Origin: Emydura subglobosa | Lineage: Eukaryota > Chordata > Testudines > Chelidae | DNA: 64,000 nucleotides | Assembly (NCBI GenBank): GCA_007922225.1 | Contig: ML679963.1 | Coordinates: 7,101,984 to 7,165,983, forward strand | Direction of reading: 5' to 3' | Shown: positions 10,871 through 21,900 of the stretch, piece by piece | Numbering within the stretch: position 1 is the stretch's first letter | Layout of the letters: every line of letters starts with the position of its first letter | Notes under the pieces: generated by a model | What the model saw: the letters and a program-made list of their open reading frames with translations, nothing else | Databases searched by the model: none | What the model was told of the DNA's origin: nothing | Program-made: the position numbers and the translations under genes

Positions 10871-12295
10871 CACTATACAAATGTTTGCTAAAGTAGTTGA
10901 TTTAGTAAAAGTTCAAATCAATTTGCTACTTCATCTCATTTTCAGCAGGCAGCAGGAGTATTACTGTGCCTTTACACTTTAGTTATGTCTGGCTAAAAAT
11001 ACAGAAGTATTTAAACTTAAAAGCACACTATGATTAGGTGAAATGTGAGCTGCTAGCTAATCATGCAACTGTGCAGCAGTAGCTCATATCTCTTTATGAG
11101 ATCAGCAAGAAGCCTGCTCAGACATATTAGGACGCATGGAAATTCCAGACTGTTCCTATTTGCCATCTGCCAAGTATAAAGACCATAAAAAAAATTATGG
11201 CATAATCTAGCACTGCTTAACATAATAATACAGAGTATGGGATACAGCTGCTTAAATTGCTCAGAGGTCTAGTGCTGGTTATGCTTCCTAGAGACTTTCA
11301 GAAACTACATATTCATATCTGACTCAGGCCTCCTTCCTGCTAGGGTAGCTAAACTGAGTTTCACGCAGTTCACTTTTGAGATTGTGCAAATAAATCCTTA
11401 AAAAAATAAAATGCTGCCTGCAATATGTAGACATTAATGATCCCATGACACTAGACTAGGAATTTGACCCAGCACCATAAGCTAATCGTTTTCCTCCGCT
11501 ACTCGACAGGAATTGGTGCGTTGACGCAGTTACAATTTAGTAATGCTATTATGGGGAAGTGGTGGTAAACCTTCTATTTAAGATTGCTAAATACTTCCCA
11601 TTGTAATTTTTCCACCAACTGGCATCTGTTGGTATTTATGGCTTTTACTAGAGACCTGAAATTATTGTACTGGGGAAATCTTTTAGATGATAGGTGTTCC
11701 CGCACACACGCACGCCTATGAATTCAGCCTGATTACATTTCAGAACAAGACACCTATTTCTACATAAGACCTATTGAATGTATTGTTTTACAGACAACAT
11801 ATAATACATGTCCAAAAAGTAATGCGATTTAAGTATAACTTGGAAATAAACAGGAATCTGAAATGATCATTGATCAGTTTTATTTTGTCTTTCCTTACAA
11901 AACTTGTATCTTAGAAAATGGCTACAGACTTCAACAAAACAATCAGCCGTAGCCTACAGTAGGATAATTTATGCATGGCTGGGATCCATTTACAAAATGG
12001 ATTAACGGTAACAAACGAGGAGGAGGAACTCCTAGTGATAGTATAGTGCAGCTGAGCAATCCAGAGTGGAATAAAGTGTGGAATGTGTTCCTTTTCTTAC
12101 GTAAGATGTCAAAAGAACAGTGTCTGCATACTTATTCTGCAAAGGATACATGAACTGCCTGAAGAATCTGTCTTAGAACTCTCCTCTTGAAAATCCTGTT
12201 TATTCTATTTTGACGTTTAAGATTACCCCTACAAATAAAGCTGAGTGGTGTTTTTACAATTGTTTGATATGCTTCCCTGTCCCTTTCTACTGTTG
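10871..12295. other. Intergenic stretch between the RTE LINE and DDX52 3' end
   Basis: AT-rich sequence with no recognisable gene. The 60-codon frame at 11971-12153 has no family resemblance. Confidence 0.6.
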
Positions 12296-12834
12296 CGAGT
12301 GATGCCACACATTGTTTATTTCAAATAGATTTCTAAGGCCACAAAAAAAGTAAATTTGGAAGGCAAGGTCTTCAAAAAGTCTATCCTGTTCATCAAATTA
12401 ATAGAAGCAATGTGCTTAAAGAAATCTTCAACAGCTCTCCTTACCCCACACAATAATACAGGCTCTGATCTTGCATATCTGATTCCCTTAGCCATAACTT
12501 CAGAAAATATTTGAAGGGTGGTTTTATACCTCAATATAGAATAAACAGTGTTCTCAAGAAACGATAATGAACTACTAACACTTGTAACCCAAGTAGATAC
12601 TATTTCTGAGCCATTGCTCAGAAGCGTGGGGTAGTGCATTACAGGAGCAGATTCTTGCACGTCTGTCTATAAGAAGTTACTCTTATGGACTTCTTCCACC
12701 AGTGTTCCATTAAGGATTTTCATGTGTTAACATTAAATATAGATATAAAAAAGAAAAGAGGAGAAACGTTGGCTGTGACAGTGATCACATTCTCCTTCCA
12801 AAATCAGTTTGTCAGGATCATTCATACAAAGCAG
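12295..12834 (-). other. DDX52: DDX52 3' UTR (inferred)
   Basis: Runs from the stop codon to about 20 bp past the AATAAA at 12315. The 114-codon minus-strand frame at 12316-12660 lies inside it and has no family resemblance. Confidence 0.5.
12315..12320 (-). terminator. DDX52: Candidate poly(A) signal of DDX52
   Basis: AATAAA on the minus strand, about 515 bp downstream of the DDX52 stop codon. It is the first canonical hexamer I see after the stop. It implies a 3' UTR of roughly 12295-12834. Confidence 0.6.
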
Positions 12835-12919
12835 TCAACTTTCTGGAGCAGTCTGTAATGGAGAGACATTTTTTGCCTCCTTGGCTTTCTTTTCCTTAAT
12901 ATTTTTCTGGATAATTTTC
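12835..12919 (-). CDS. DDX52: DDX52 exon 15 (stop)
   Basis: An 85-bp coding part encoding [17 protein letters not shown] and then SPLQTAPES before TGA at 12835-12837. The Lys-rich C-terminus is typical of the family. Confidence 0.93.
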
Positions 12920-15900
12920 CTAAGAGACAGAACAACAAATTAGAGATTAATTAAATTAGAGATTTATGCTTGAAAGCTGAACCACATATCTGAACCACAC
13001 ATTAGCCTCACATTACATCCGTCACTTTGCCTACCTATATCCCGGACTCTAACGTTCAATGCACTTTACCATAAAACAAGCATTTAACAGCAACAATCTT
13101 CAGAGGTATTTATCTCTAATGCAGTACTGGGTCTTTATAACCAAAGATAGTCAACTGTGCCAGATCGTTGTGTACAAAGAAGGACTCAAATGAGACCAAT
13201 AAATCAGTTTTCCCAGGGTCCTAAAATAGAGTACAAGTTTATACCTTCATCATAGAAAGGTTTTGTACTAACCCAGTGTACCATCCAGCAACCTTCTTTT
13301 GGCCTCTTCAGATGAGCAATACTTTCTCTAAATCTTATGTCACCTTGAGATAAGGGTGTTGTGTCACCCAATGTCTCTGCCAATTAAGGCCAAGCCCTAG
13401 GAAATCTATTCTACTGGCCCCAAGAGAGACCTTCTAGGCCTTCTTGACTGTAGAGGTTAAGCCATCGTGAACTGTGACTATAGGTTTGTTATTTCTATGA
13501 ACATTTCATACTTTAAAAAAAAACTTCCAGGAAGGTGATTGGATAGGCTCTGGTGATGACATTTTGACTGGGGAGCCGTACTTCAAGGTCACAGGTTAAA
13601 AATCAACCCAGCTTCATAATGAGCTGAACTGCTATCATCCAATAGTAGTTTGGTGGTATGTAAAATGAATTGGTGGCCTGAGTCTGGTTCCCAATGGACA
13701 GATGTTCACATTAAGAGTCACCACCATAAACTGGCACCCATATTAGCAGTCTCAGCAGAGGGGTCAAAGACTGAATTGGCTACAGAGATTGGACCAGAGG
13801 TGGTCCAATCTGATCAGGTATGAAGCACGCTAGCAGGGCAACACAAGGAAGCTTGCACTGCTAATGCAATTGCTGGACCTGTCTTGTGGATAGTGTTTAT
13901 CATGAGCAGTTAATTGAGCTACCCCTGTATACAGTAAATTTGGTGATATAATTGTCTCTTTTTTTAAATCTGAAGCTCAATCTCTTCCTATAGGTAAATA
14001 AAAACAGAGATTCGCTCTCTACGCCTTTGGAAAGAAACCACTTACTTTTTTTTCTTGGCTTTTTCTAAGAAGTACTGAGGAGTGGTATGAATGTGCTCCC
14101 TTTCCAAAGGCTTCTTAATCAGCTTCTTCTTTTCTTTACTGAAGATGTCATTTAGGAAAATAAGATTAAAACGCTGTTAAAGGCAAGGTCAACATCTGAA
14201 AGAACCACACTTGATACTGAAAATACTTTCAGATCCTTCCCAAAAAAAAACAAAAAACCCACCACCAACCACCAAAGCAATTTTGTACAGTTGGGTTACT
14301 TTATTCCAAGGATTTAACAATTCAGCCAGTTCTCTCTTTTGGAGTTTCCCCTTCTTTGTCTTTGCGCCAGATTGGTTGCCTCTCTATGGGCCCACCTTTA
14401 TTTTAAATAGACTTTAAAAATATTATGCAGTGTTGGAACATGTGAATGATGGTATGTATATATATATATAAAACAGATTTCTAGCTTTGTGTTAAATGTG
14501 ATCAGACCTACATATGAGAAAAGATAAACAAGTAGTGTTTTTTTTAAATAAAAAACTGAAAATTTCAACAAGCTTCCAGAAACAATCTTAGCAGTTGTGC
14601 AGTGTTAGAGACCAAGAGTCCTCAAGGATTTTACTCCCATTAGGGCTCTAATCATGCAATGAGCACCACCTGTGCAGAGCTCACTGCAGGACTGGGAATG
14701 CTAGGAGCAGATTCTCAGAAGCCTGAGGCTTCAAAGAGGATAATTGCTTTTATACAATTTAGGGAAAGTGCTTTCTTAAAAAAAAAAAACTCTGATAAAA
14801 GCTATTTTTATTCCTTAAAGTACAGCTCTAGATTTTCCCAATGATAAGCATGTAAAATAATCAGAAGGAAGAAAAACTAGAACCATATTCCTTACAGCAA
14901 AACATTCCTTTTTTTTGTTTCTAACTGTCCAATGTAATGTTTTCATTTCTAGTCTGAATCATCTCTACTGGATTTGTTAATCTCTTCAGTAGTTTGGATT
15001 TAAGTTTTGGGCATCTCTCTTGTCCTGCTTTCAACCACACAAGTAATTTATGTATGTTTACTAACGCGTTTTGCTCACATTTGTTCAGTGCACCTGGTGC
15101 TACAAACAAGACGCCAACATCAAACTTCAGCCCCCGCTCTATTTTAACTACTCTTTATAAAAATGTAGAATATTAATTCTGACAATACGTATGAAGAAAA
15201 GTTGAAAGCACCTACAGAGAGAGAGAGAGCGCGAACGAGCACGAGCGCACACACACTCAACATCTAACAGACTGCTTGCAAGTCTCTTAATCTCAAATGT
15301 CACACAAACCAGAAAGAGACCTAAAGCAACCTTCTTACCTTTGCAGTTTGTGGAAGTGTTTTATATAGTCTGGCACAGGACAGCCAGCCCGCTCGATAAC
15401 ATTGGCTACACTGGAAGAAAGGGAGGGAGAGGAATATCAAATAAAGTACTGAATTCCTGAGTAGATATATAGTTATTTAATGGAGAACAACTATTTCTAG
15501 GAAGCAGTTGCGTTATTTCTCATCTGTAGTGAAAAGGAGTGAGCCTGGGAAGCTTGAAACAGAAAGAGAAAATAGCAACAATCAAATAGTATGAATGAAA
15601 ATAAATGGTCAAGTTCACTGGCTTATAAATGAACTGAAACGAAAATTCCATTAGTATAATATGGTAGGTAAATGACTGGAGTAATAAGAAGCTAAAAAAG
15701 GAAAGTTCTGCCAAAGATTTTTAATTTGCAGGCATGAATAGGCTGAGGAACGAGACTAGGACTGTAGTTTCAAAACTACTGCAGGATCCAGAAGCTTTTT
15801 GGAAGAGCTAGCAGCAGTTTTGTTTGACAGTGCAAGGAGAGAGATTAGGAGGACCAAAAAATAGCACCCACAGCCCTGCAGAAGACCAGGCCAATTGCAT

Positions 15901-18900
15901 CGGCCTAACTCCTATTAAAAAGTCACAAGGTCACCAATTCCACTAACAAGCCCCGATACTTCACCGTATGCTTATAAACAGTGTTGTTAATATGTCAGTG
16001 CCTTGTATTGCCATTATTAGGTTTGAGTGCAGCAAGTGAAAGGACACTGAATTCTTTATCACCGGATTCACGAAATGCTTCAAGGTTAATCTTTGATGAA
16101 TATCAGAAGCTTCCCACACTGAAGGGTAATGTGGTGACAGATCTTTGCAGTTCTGAAGTATGCAGAGCTAAGAACTGAAACCTCACACGTAAGTAGCTTT
16201 ATATAATTTAGGGTGGATTCAAAATTATGAAAAAGTGTTATGCTTAGATGAGGAATTTAATACCAAACACAACCATTTGGTAATTGTTTGTCCTGAGAAA
16301 GAGTCCAACAATGTAGGAGTGAAGTGTAAGGAGTATCACTATGTCACATTTCCCAATTTACCTTCGTAATAAAGGTTTATCATCTTCAGTAAAGAAAGTA
16401 ACTGCTTTTCCTGTGTGTCCTGCTCTTCCAGTACGACCTGTCAAAGACCAATCATGCAGACAGACAAAGTTAAGAATTTTTACTTTAATACTTTCCAGCA
16501 CCTTACTGAAGTAGTAATTCTTCCTCCCTAACTACCACCAAGTGCAGTTTGCCAATATATTACTTAGTAGTTTTCACTTAGCCATGTTGTTCATAATGAG
16601 GAAGAATAGTTGCCAGTATGAAGGATCTAAAAAACACTTTACAAACAAGAATTATGGATAATAAACCCTCTGGGAAGTAGATCAGAAATACAATTTTGCA
16701 GATGGGTGAACTGAGGCATAAAGTAGGTTAAATGATGTGGCAAAGTCAGTAGCAGAGTTGGGGTAATCCAGGAGTCTTGACGCCAAGATTTCTGCTCTAA
16801 ACACCAGACGACACACCCCACTCAAAAGCTAACAGACAGAGAATGAGTGCAAACATCCTGCTTTGTCAAAGAACAACTACTCACCTATCCGGTGGATGTA
16901 TTCCACGGCACTGGTTGGGAAGTCATAGTTAATGACCATATTCACGCCTTTGAAGTCAATCCCTCGTGCTAGCAAGGCTGTGCAGATAAGCACCCAAATC
17001 TTCCCAGCTCTGAAACTGTGTACTACGTTATCTCTCTGGTAAAACAAAAATTGTGAAAGTGATCTACTAATTAGCACCTGGAGAATGGAAGAGGGGTTGT
17101 GTATTGATATCTGCCAACATTATACTAAACAGTAAACCCAATTCCCACCCTTCCTCCAAACAAAAAAATCCCACCATGACGACATGCCTGCTTGTCACAG
17201 ATAACTGCCGCAGAAGGATGGTCTAATTTTTACACTACAGCCTGTACAACCTGCTTTCTAAACAGCTTCTGTAAAAGAAGAAGACTACATTGACAAACTC
17301 CTACCTGCTGCTGTGTTTTGTCTGCATGGATGACATCCACGTTGATCCCTTCATAAATGAGCTCATGGAAGAGCTCTTTAGCCCTTTCAATGGACTGCAC
17401 AAAAACAAGGACCGGAGGAGTGAAACCCTGCAAGAGAACAAGGCTGTGTAAAGCTCTTGAGGGTTTCTGCTTATAAGTCTTTTCCCCATTTCAATTAAAC
17501 TTCAGTTCTGTGCTACCACGTTATCCTGGATGTTTTACATTCTGATGGTGATTTTTGATGACAAAACTCTCCTGAGGCCTGGACTAAGCAGACTCTGATT
17601 TAAGGAGTTACACCTGGCTTTGGGAGGAGGGCTACATTTGATTCATAGAAAGCAACAAGCTATTTTTCAATCTAGAAGAACAAATTGAGCAGCTACACAA
17701 CTAAAAAAAAACCAAACAAAAAAAAAAACCAAAACAAAAAACCAAACACACATTTTCCAAGTAACATTTAGTTTATAATGAACTGTACAAATTCTCTGTT
17801 TTACCTGAACGTAAGTTAAAAACAGACCAAACTATAGAGAAGGCCTTCTGGTTTCATAGACAGGGCACACTTGCCCTTTTTTTAGTGCAGCACATTTTAT
17901 ATCACAGCTGAGTTAGTAAGTTAATAAACAAGGAGGAAGGTGGTCAGTCACTTCATAACTACCTTTTTAACAAGGTCTCTCATTGCCAGTAGTTTTCCTG
18001 TCTCTGAGCCAACAAACAAGAGCTCCTGATCTACTGTCTCTGCTGCAGAGTTTCTGAAACCAAAATCAAATCACACAGAAATAAGTCACTGTTAGTGTCT
18101 TACAGATATAAGAAATTTACGATTGAAAAAGAAATACTGCAAGATGTGAAGTAATTTCTCCAGTATATCCTCCTCCTCAAGATAATGTTCACTATTCTCA
18201 GCAAATAAACATTCAACACAGAACAGCACCTTGAGATCTGATTCTTGAGATGGTTGAAACTGTGGCACTAGGTGTAGGTATCTCAGCTGTTCAAGTAAAT
18301 GGCGAAGAGATGCAAGTAGTTCTCTGCCCACATGGGGGCTGACAGCTGGCTGAATAAGACAGGAGATCCCGCAAGAAAGACCACCTAGTCAATACCTGCA
18401 CACTTACCTTGCTCCAATAGACACCAAAATGACATTGTCCAGGTTGAGTTTGCACCATTGCTCTACGTCATACGCAAAGGTTGCACTGAATAAGGCTCTT
18501 TTGACAATGTGGGACGTGCATGCCAGGAAGATGGAGGCTAACTGGTCTCTGAACCCTGACTTCCCATCTTCAAATAGTTTGTCTGACTCATCAACCACCA
18601 ACCATTCAACTCTAGGAAAAACAAGATATTTTCTGTTCAATAGAAGCAGTTTATAAGAGAGAAATCCATGTTCAGAAATCCTGACAGGAAGAAAGTCACT
18701 AGCAAAAACAAAAATTAAAAAAAAGCCTCTTCATACCTTGTCAAATCTATGACTGGAGGATCTTGTTTCAGCAAATAAATGAGTCTGTTTGGAGTAGTCA
18801 CTAATATATCTACAGAAGAAGCAAACCAGTGTTAAAGAGAAGCAAAAGAGGGCAGAAAGCATGTTTAAATAGATAAGCAGCATGGTCTAATGATGGGAGC

Positions 18901-21900
18901 CCAGACCTGGGACCCTAGAGCTCTAATCCCTGCTCTGATACTAATTTGCTGAAAGCCTGAGGCAAGTCACTTCATCTCTCTGTGTTTCTGATTACCCCAT
19001 CTGTAAAAATGGAGCTATTAATATTTATGTACTTACTTTAAATATAAAGGTGTTGTGGGGATTTATTAGCTTTTAGATAATTCTGGATGTTAAGTAGATA
19101 GTTCACAAAGTGCAGTGGTTAAGATTCCCATGGCAGAGCCTAATGATACTGCATGAATAAGTTACCACAAGACACTGAAGAGGTTGCCACTCTCTGCTTT
19201 CCATAACCAAACTCAGCTACATGCCTATATTCCAACAACTGAAATGACACAGCATAGTCAGTTATCAGAATGCTTGTTTTTGCCTCACCACCCACAAATT
19301 GCTTTTCCAGTATTCAAGCAGCATTTGTTTTGTACAGAAGAGGTAGCTTTCCTCTTCTTAATTTCTGGAGATATTTCTCCTCCACCTCTTAACGTCTTGA
19401 CTGCAAGGATATTGTATTCACAGAAGCAAGTGACTACAGGAATTACAGACCTGTTTAAAATCATACATCAATTAAAAATTGTGCTAAGTTTCAAAGGCTT
19501 CAGAGAATCCCCATATGATTATTAAAAATGATTACCAAATTTCTGAGAGGATTTGGGCCCAAACTTCTTGGTTGCTTCAGCTGCTTTATGGATCATATGT
19601 ATTCTGAATCCAGTCCCCTCAGACAGCTTTACTAACTCTCGATGGGTCTGCAATATACAACAATACATACTGGGGTAGCTTTTGGAACAAAAAGACAAAC
19701 TCTGTAGGTTTGTAAGACATACACTGCTTCAAAAACCACTCCGATTTCAGGTTGTGGGAAAAAAGTGTCAAAAATATTTCAGTGTAAATATCACAAAACT
19801 CGGGCTTCCCATATGAATTATTCACTTGTACAAAATTCTCCCCCCAAGGTCTGCTATGCCTCAGTTTGACTCTGATCGTCTGCTCTCGCTACATAGACAA
19901 GACTCCCATTGATGTACAATGGAACTCCACACACCCACACACACCCACCCCTCAAATGCAGAAAATAAGGTAGCACTAGCATCTCCTGCGCTCACATGCT
20001 GGATTAATGCGCATAAGTGTTATAAGCTTAAATGGAATTTTAAAATAAGATCCAGGAGTTGTGTGTCCAATCCCCTGCTCTAACTGTAGAAGAAAGTGAG
20101 ACTCTGGGACATGAGGCCTGATATGAGGTTTGAACTAAAGGAGTAATCAAGCCCTGCTGATAGAAAGCAAAGTCAGGCTCTGTTACAAAACATGCCTGCT
20201 TGCAAGATCACACAATCTGGCAAGACCAGGGCTGGTACTGGAAAAAAAAAAAATACTTAAATAAAAATAGACCAAAAAACCAAACATACCAAGTATGATA
20301 TGAACACACTCCCCGAAGATAACAAGGAAAGGTTGACTCATCCTAAAGATAAGGTCAGGATGACAGTATGATGGATAGAGATGTTTTGATTGAACCACCA
20401 TGTACAGGGTAAAGGGTGATAACTAACCACAGTAGAGGGGCAATACATAACTAGTTTGCATCAGTGTATAAAAGAGGGTCTCAGAAGGAGTGTTTTTGTC
20501 TGGCCAAAGGGGGAATGGAAAGTCCCACCATTCATTGATCTGAGTCCATTGCAACGAGCATACATGTCAGTCTACCTGTAACCACGGAGCTGGAGCATTA
20601 GGACCATGCTTCACGGACAACAAACCTGACCAAGTGCTTTCGCTACGGAACTGAGTCTGTGGTCTTATTGGGCAGTTCCCGCTCTGCGCAGATAGCGGAC
20701 ATAGCAGACCTCGATGGGACAGCTCACAAAAGAACATACACACAACCAACAACTGACTTCACTAGCCATGTCTTTACATTTCATAGTACTCAAAAACATA
20801 CTAGACACTTTACAGAAGACAGGACATTTCTTTAAACATTCTTTCATATAAACTTGAATTTTATCCAATAAAGTCTAAGAGTAGAAATGAAAAACAACAT
20901 CACCAAGCTTCTGTTTTTCCTCAATCAGAATAATGGAATGTATTTACAAATACAGTACATTATTATTTTATGACGACTTAAAAAAACCCTACCTGACTAG
21001 CAAGTTCTCGGGTAGGTGATATGACCAGAGCTCTGAATCCTTTATTCATAGGTTGTTTCAGATGTGTCAAAATAGGAATGCTAAAAGCCAAAGTCTTTCC
21101 TGACCCAGTGGGAGCTGATGCCAGAAGTTCCCGGCCCTATTAGTATAAAACAGGAAAAAGCGTAACATTTACATTTAGTGTTTTTTTTAATTAATGCAAA
21201 AAGCTGCAACACCACAAACACTGGGGTTATATGTTGGACCAAAAACAATAAATAAACCAGGAAATGCAGAAGTTAAAGGTTCTGACTCTTACCTCAATCA
21301 TATTGCACCTACTGCAAGTTGAAGTTACATTTAAACTGCCTTACTAACAATAGGAAATACAGAACTTGAGGAAGCTAAATGACAGATGTTTCCACTGTAG
21401 TAGTCATACCATCACAAGATTTGAATATGAACTACAGTACTCTGTTTACTCTATTCTAAAATACCATTTTACGTCCCCAGTGGGAACTCTCAATTCGAGT
21501 TATACCATCTCATTGTATATCAAAGTGTAAGACAAGGAAACTTACATGAAGCATGACTGGAATGGCTTGCATCTGAATTGGTGTGGGGGCCTGGAAGCCA
21601 GCAGCTTGAATATTTTGCATTATTTTAGGCTGGATTTTATACTCTGCTTGAAGTTGCTCAAATGTGGCGATTGGTTCAGGGAGATCTGTTCCTTGAACAT
21701 TAATCTTGTGTTTATTTCTGAAATGGTTTATCTATAAGGCAAAATATAAAAATTGCACAATGTCAGAGATGGATTTTTCCTACAGAAAATAAGAGCAGCC
21801 ATTTTGTTCTCCAACAGTGTATTTTCAGAGAAATAGATGAAGCCTCACAGCACCTTTATGGAGATAGTATTTTACAGATATGAAAATGTGACTTGTTCAC

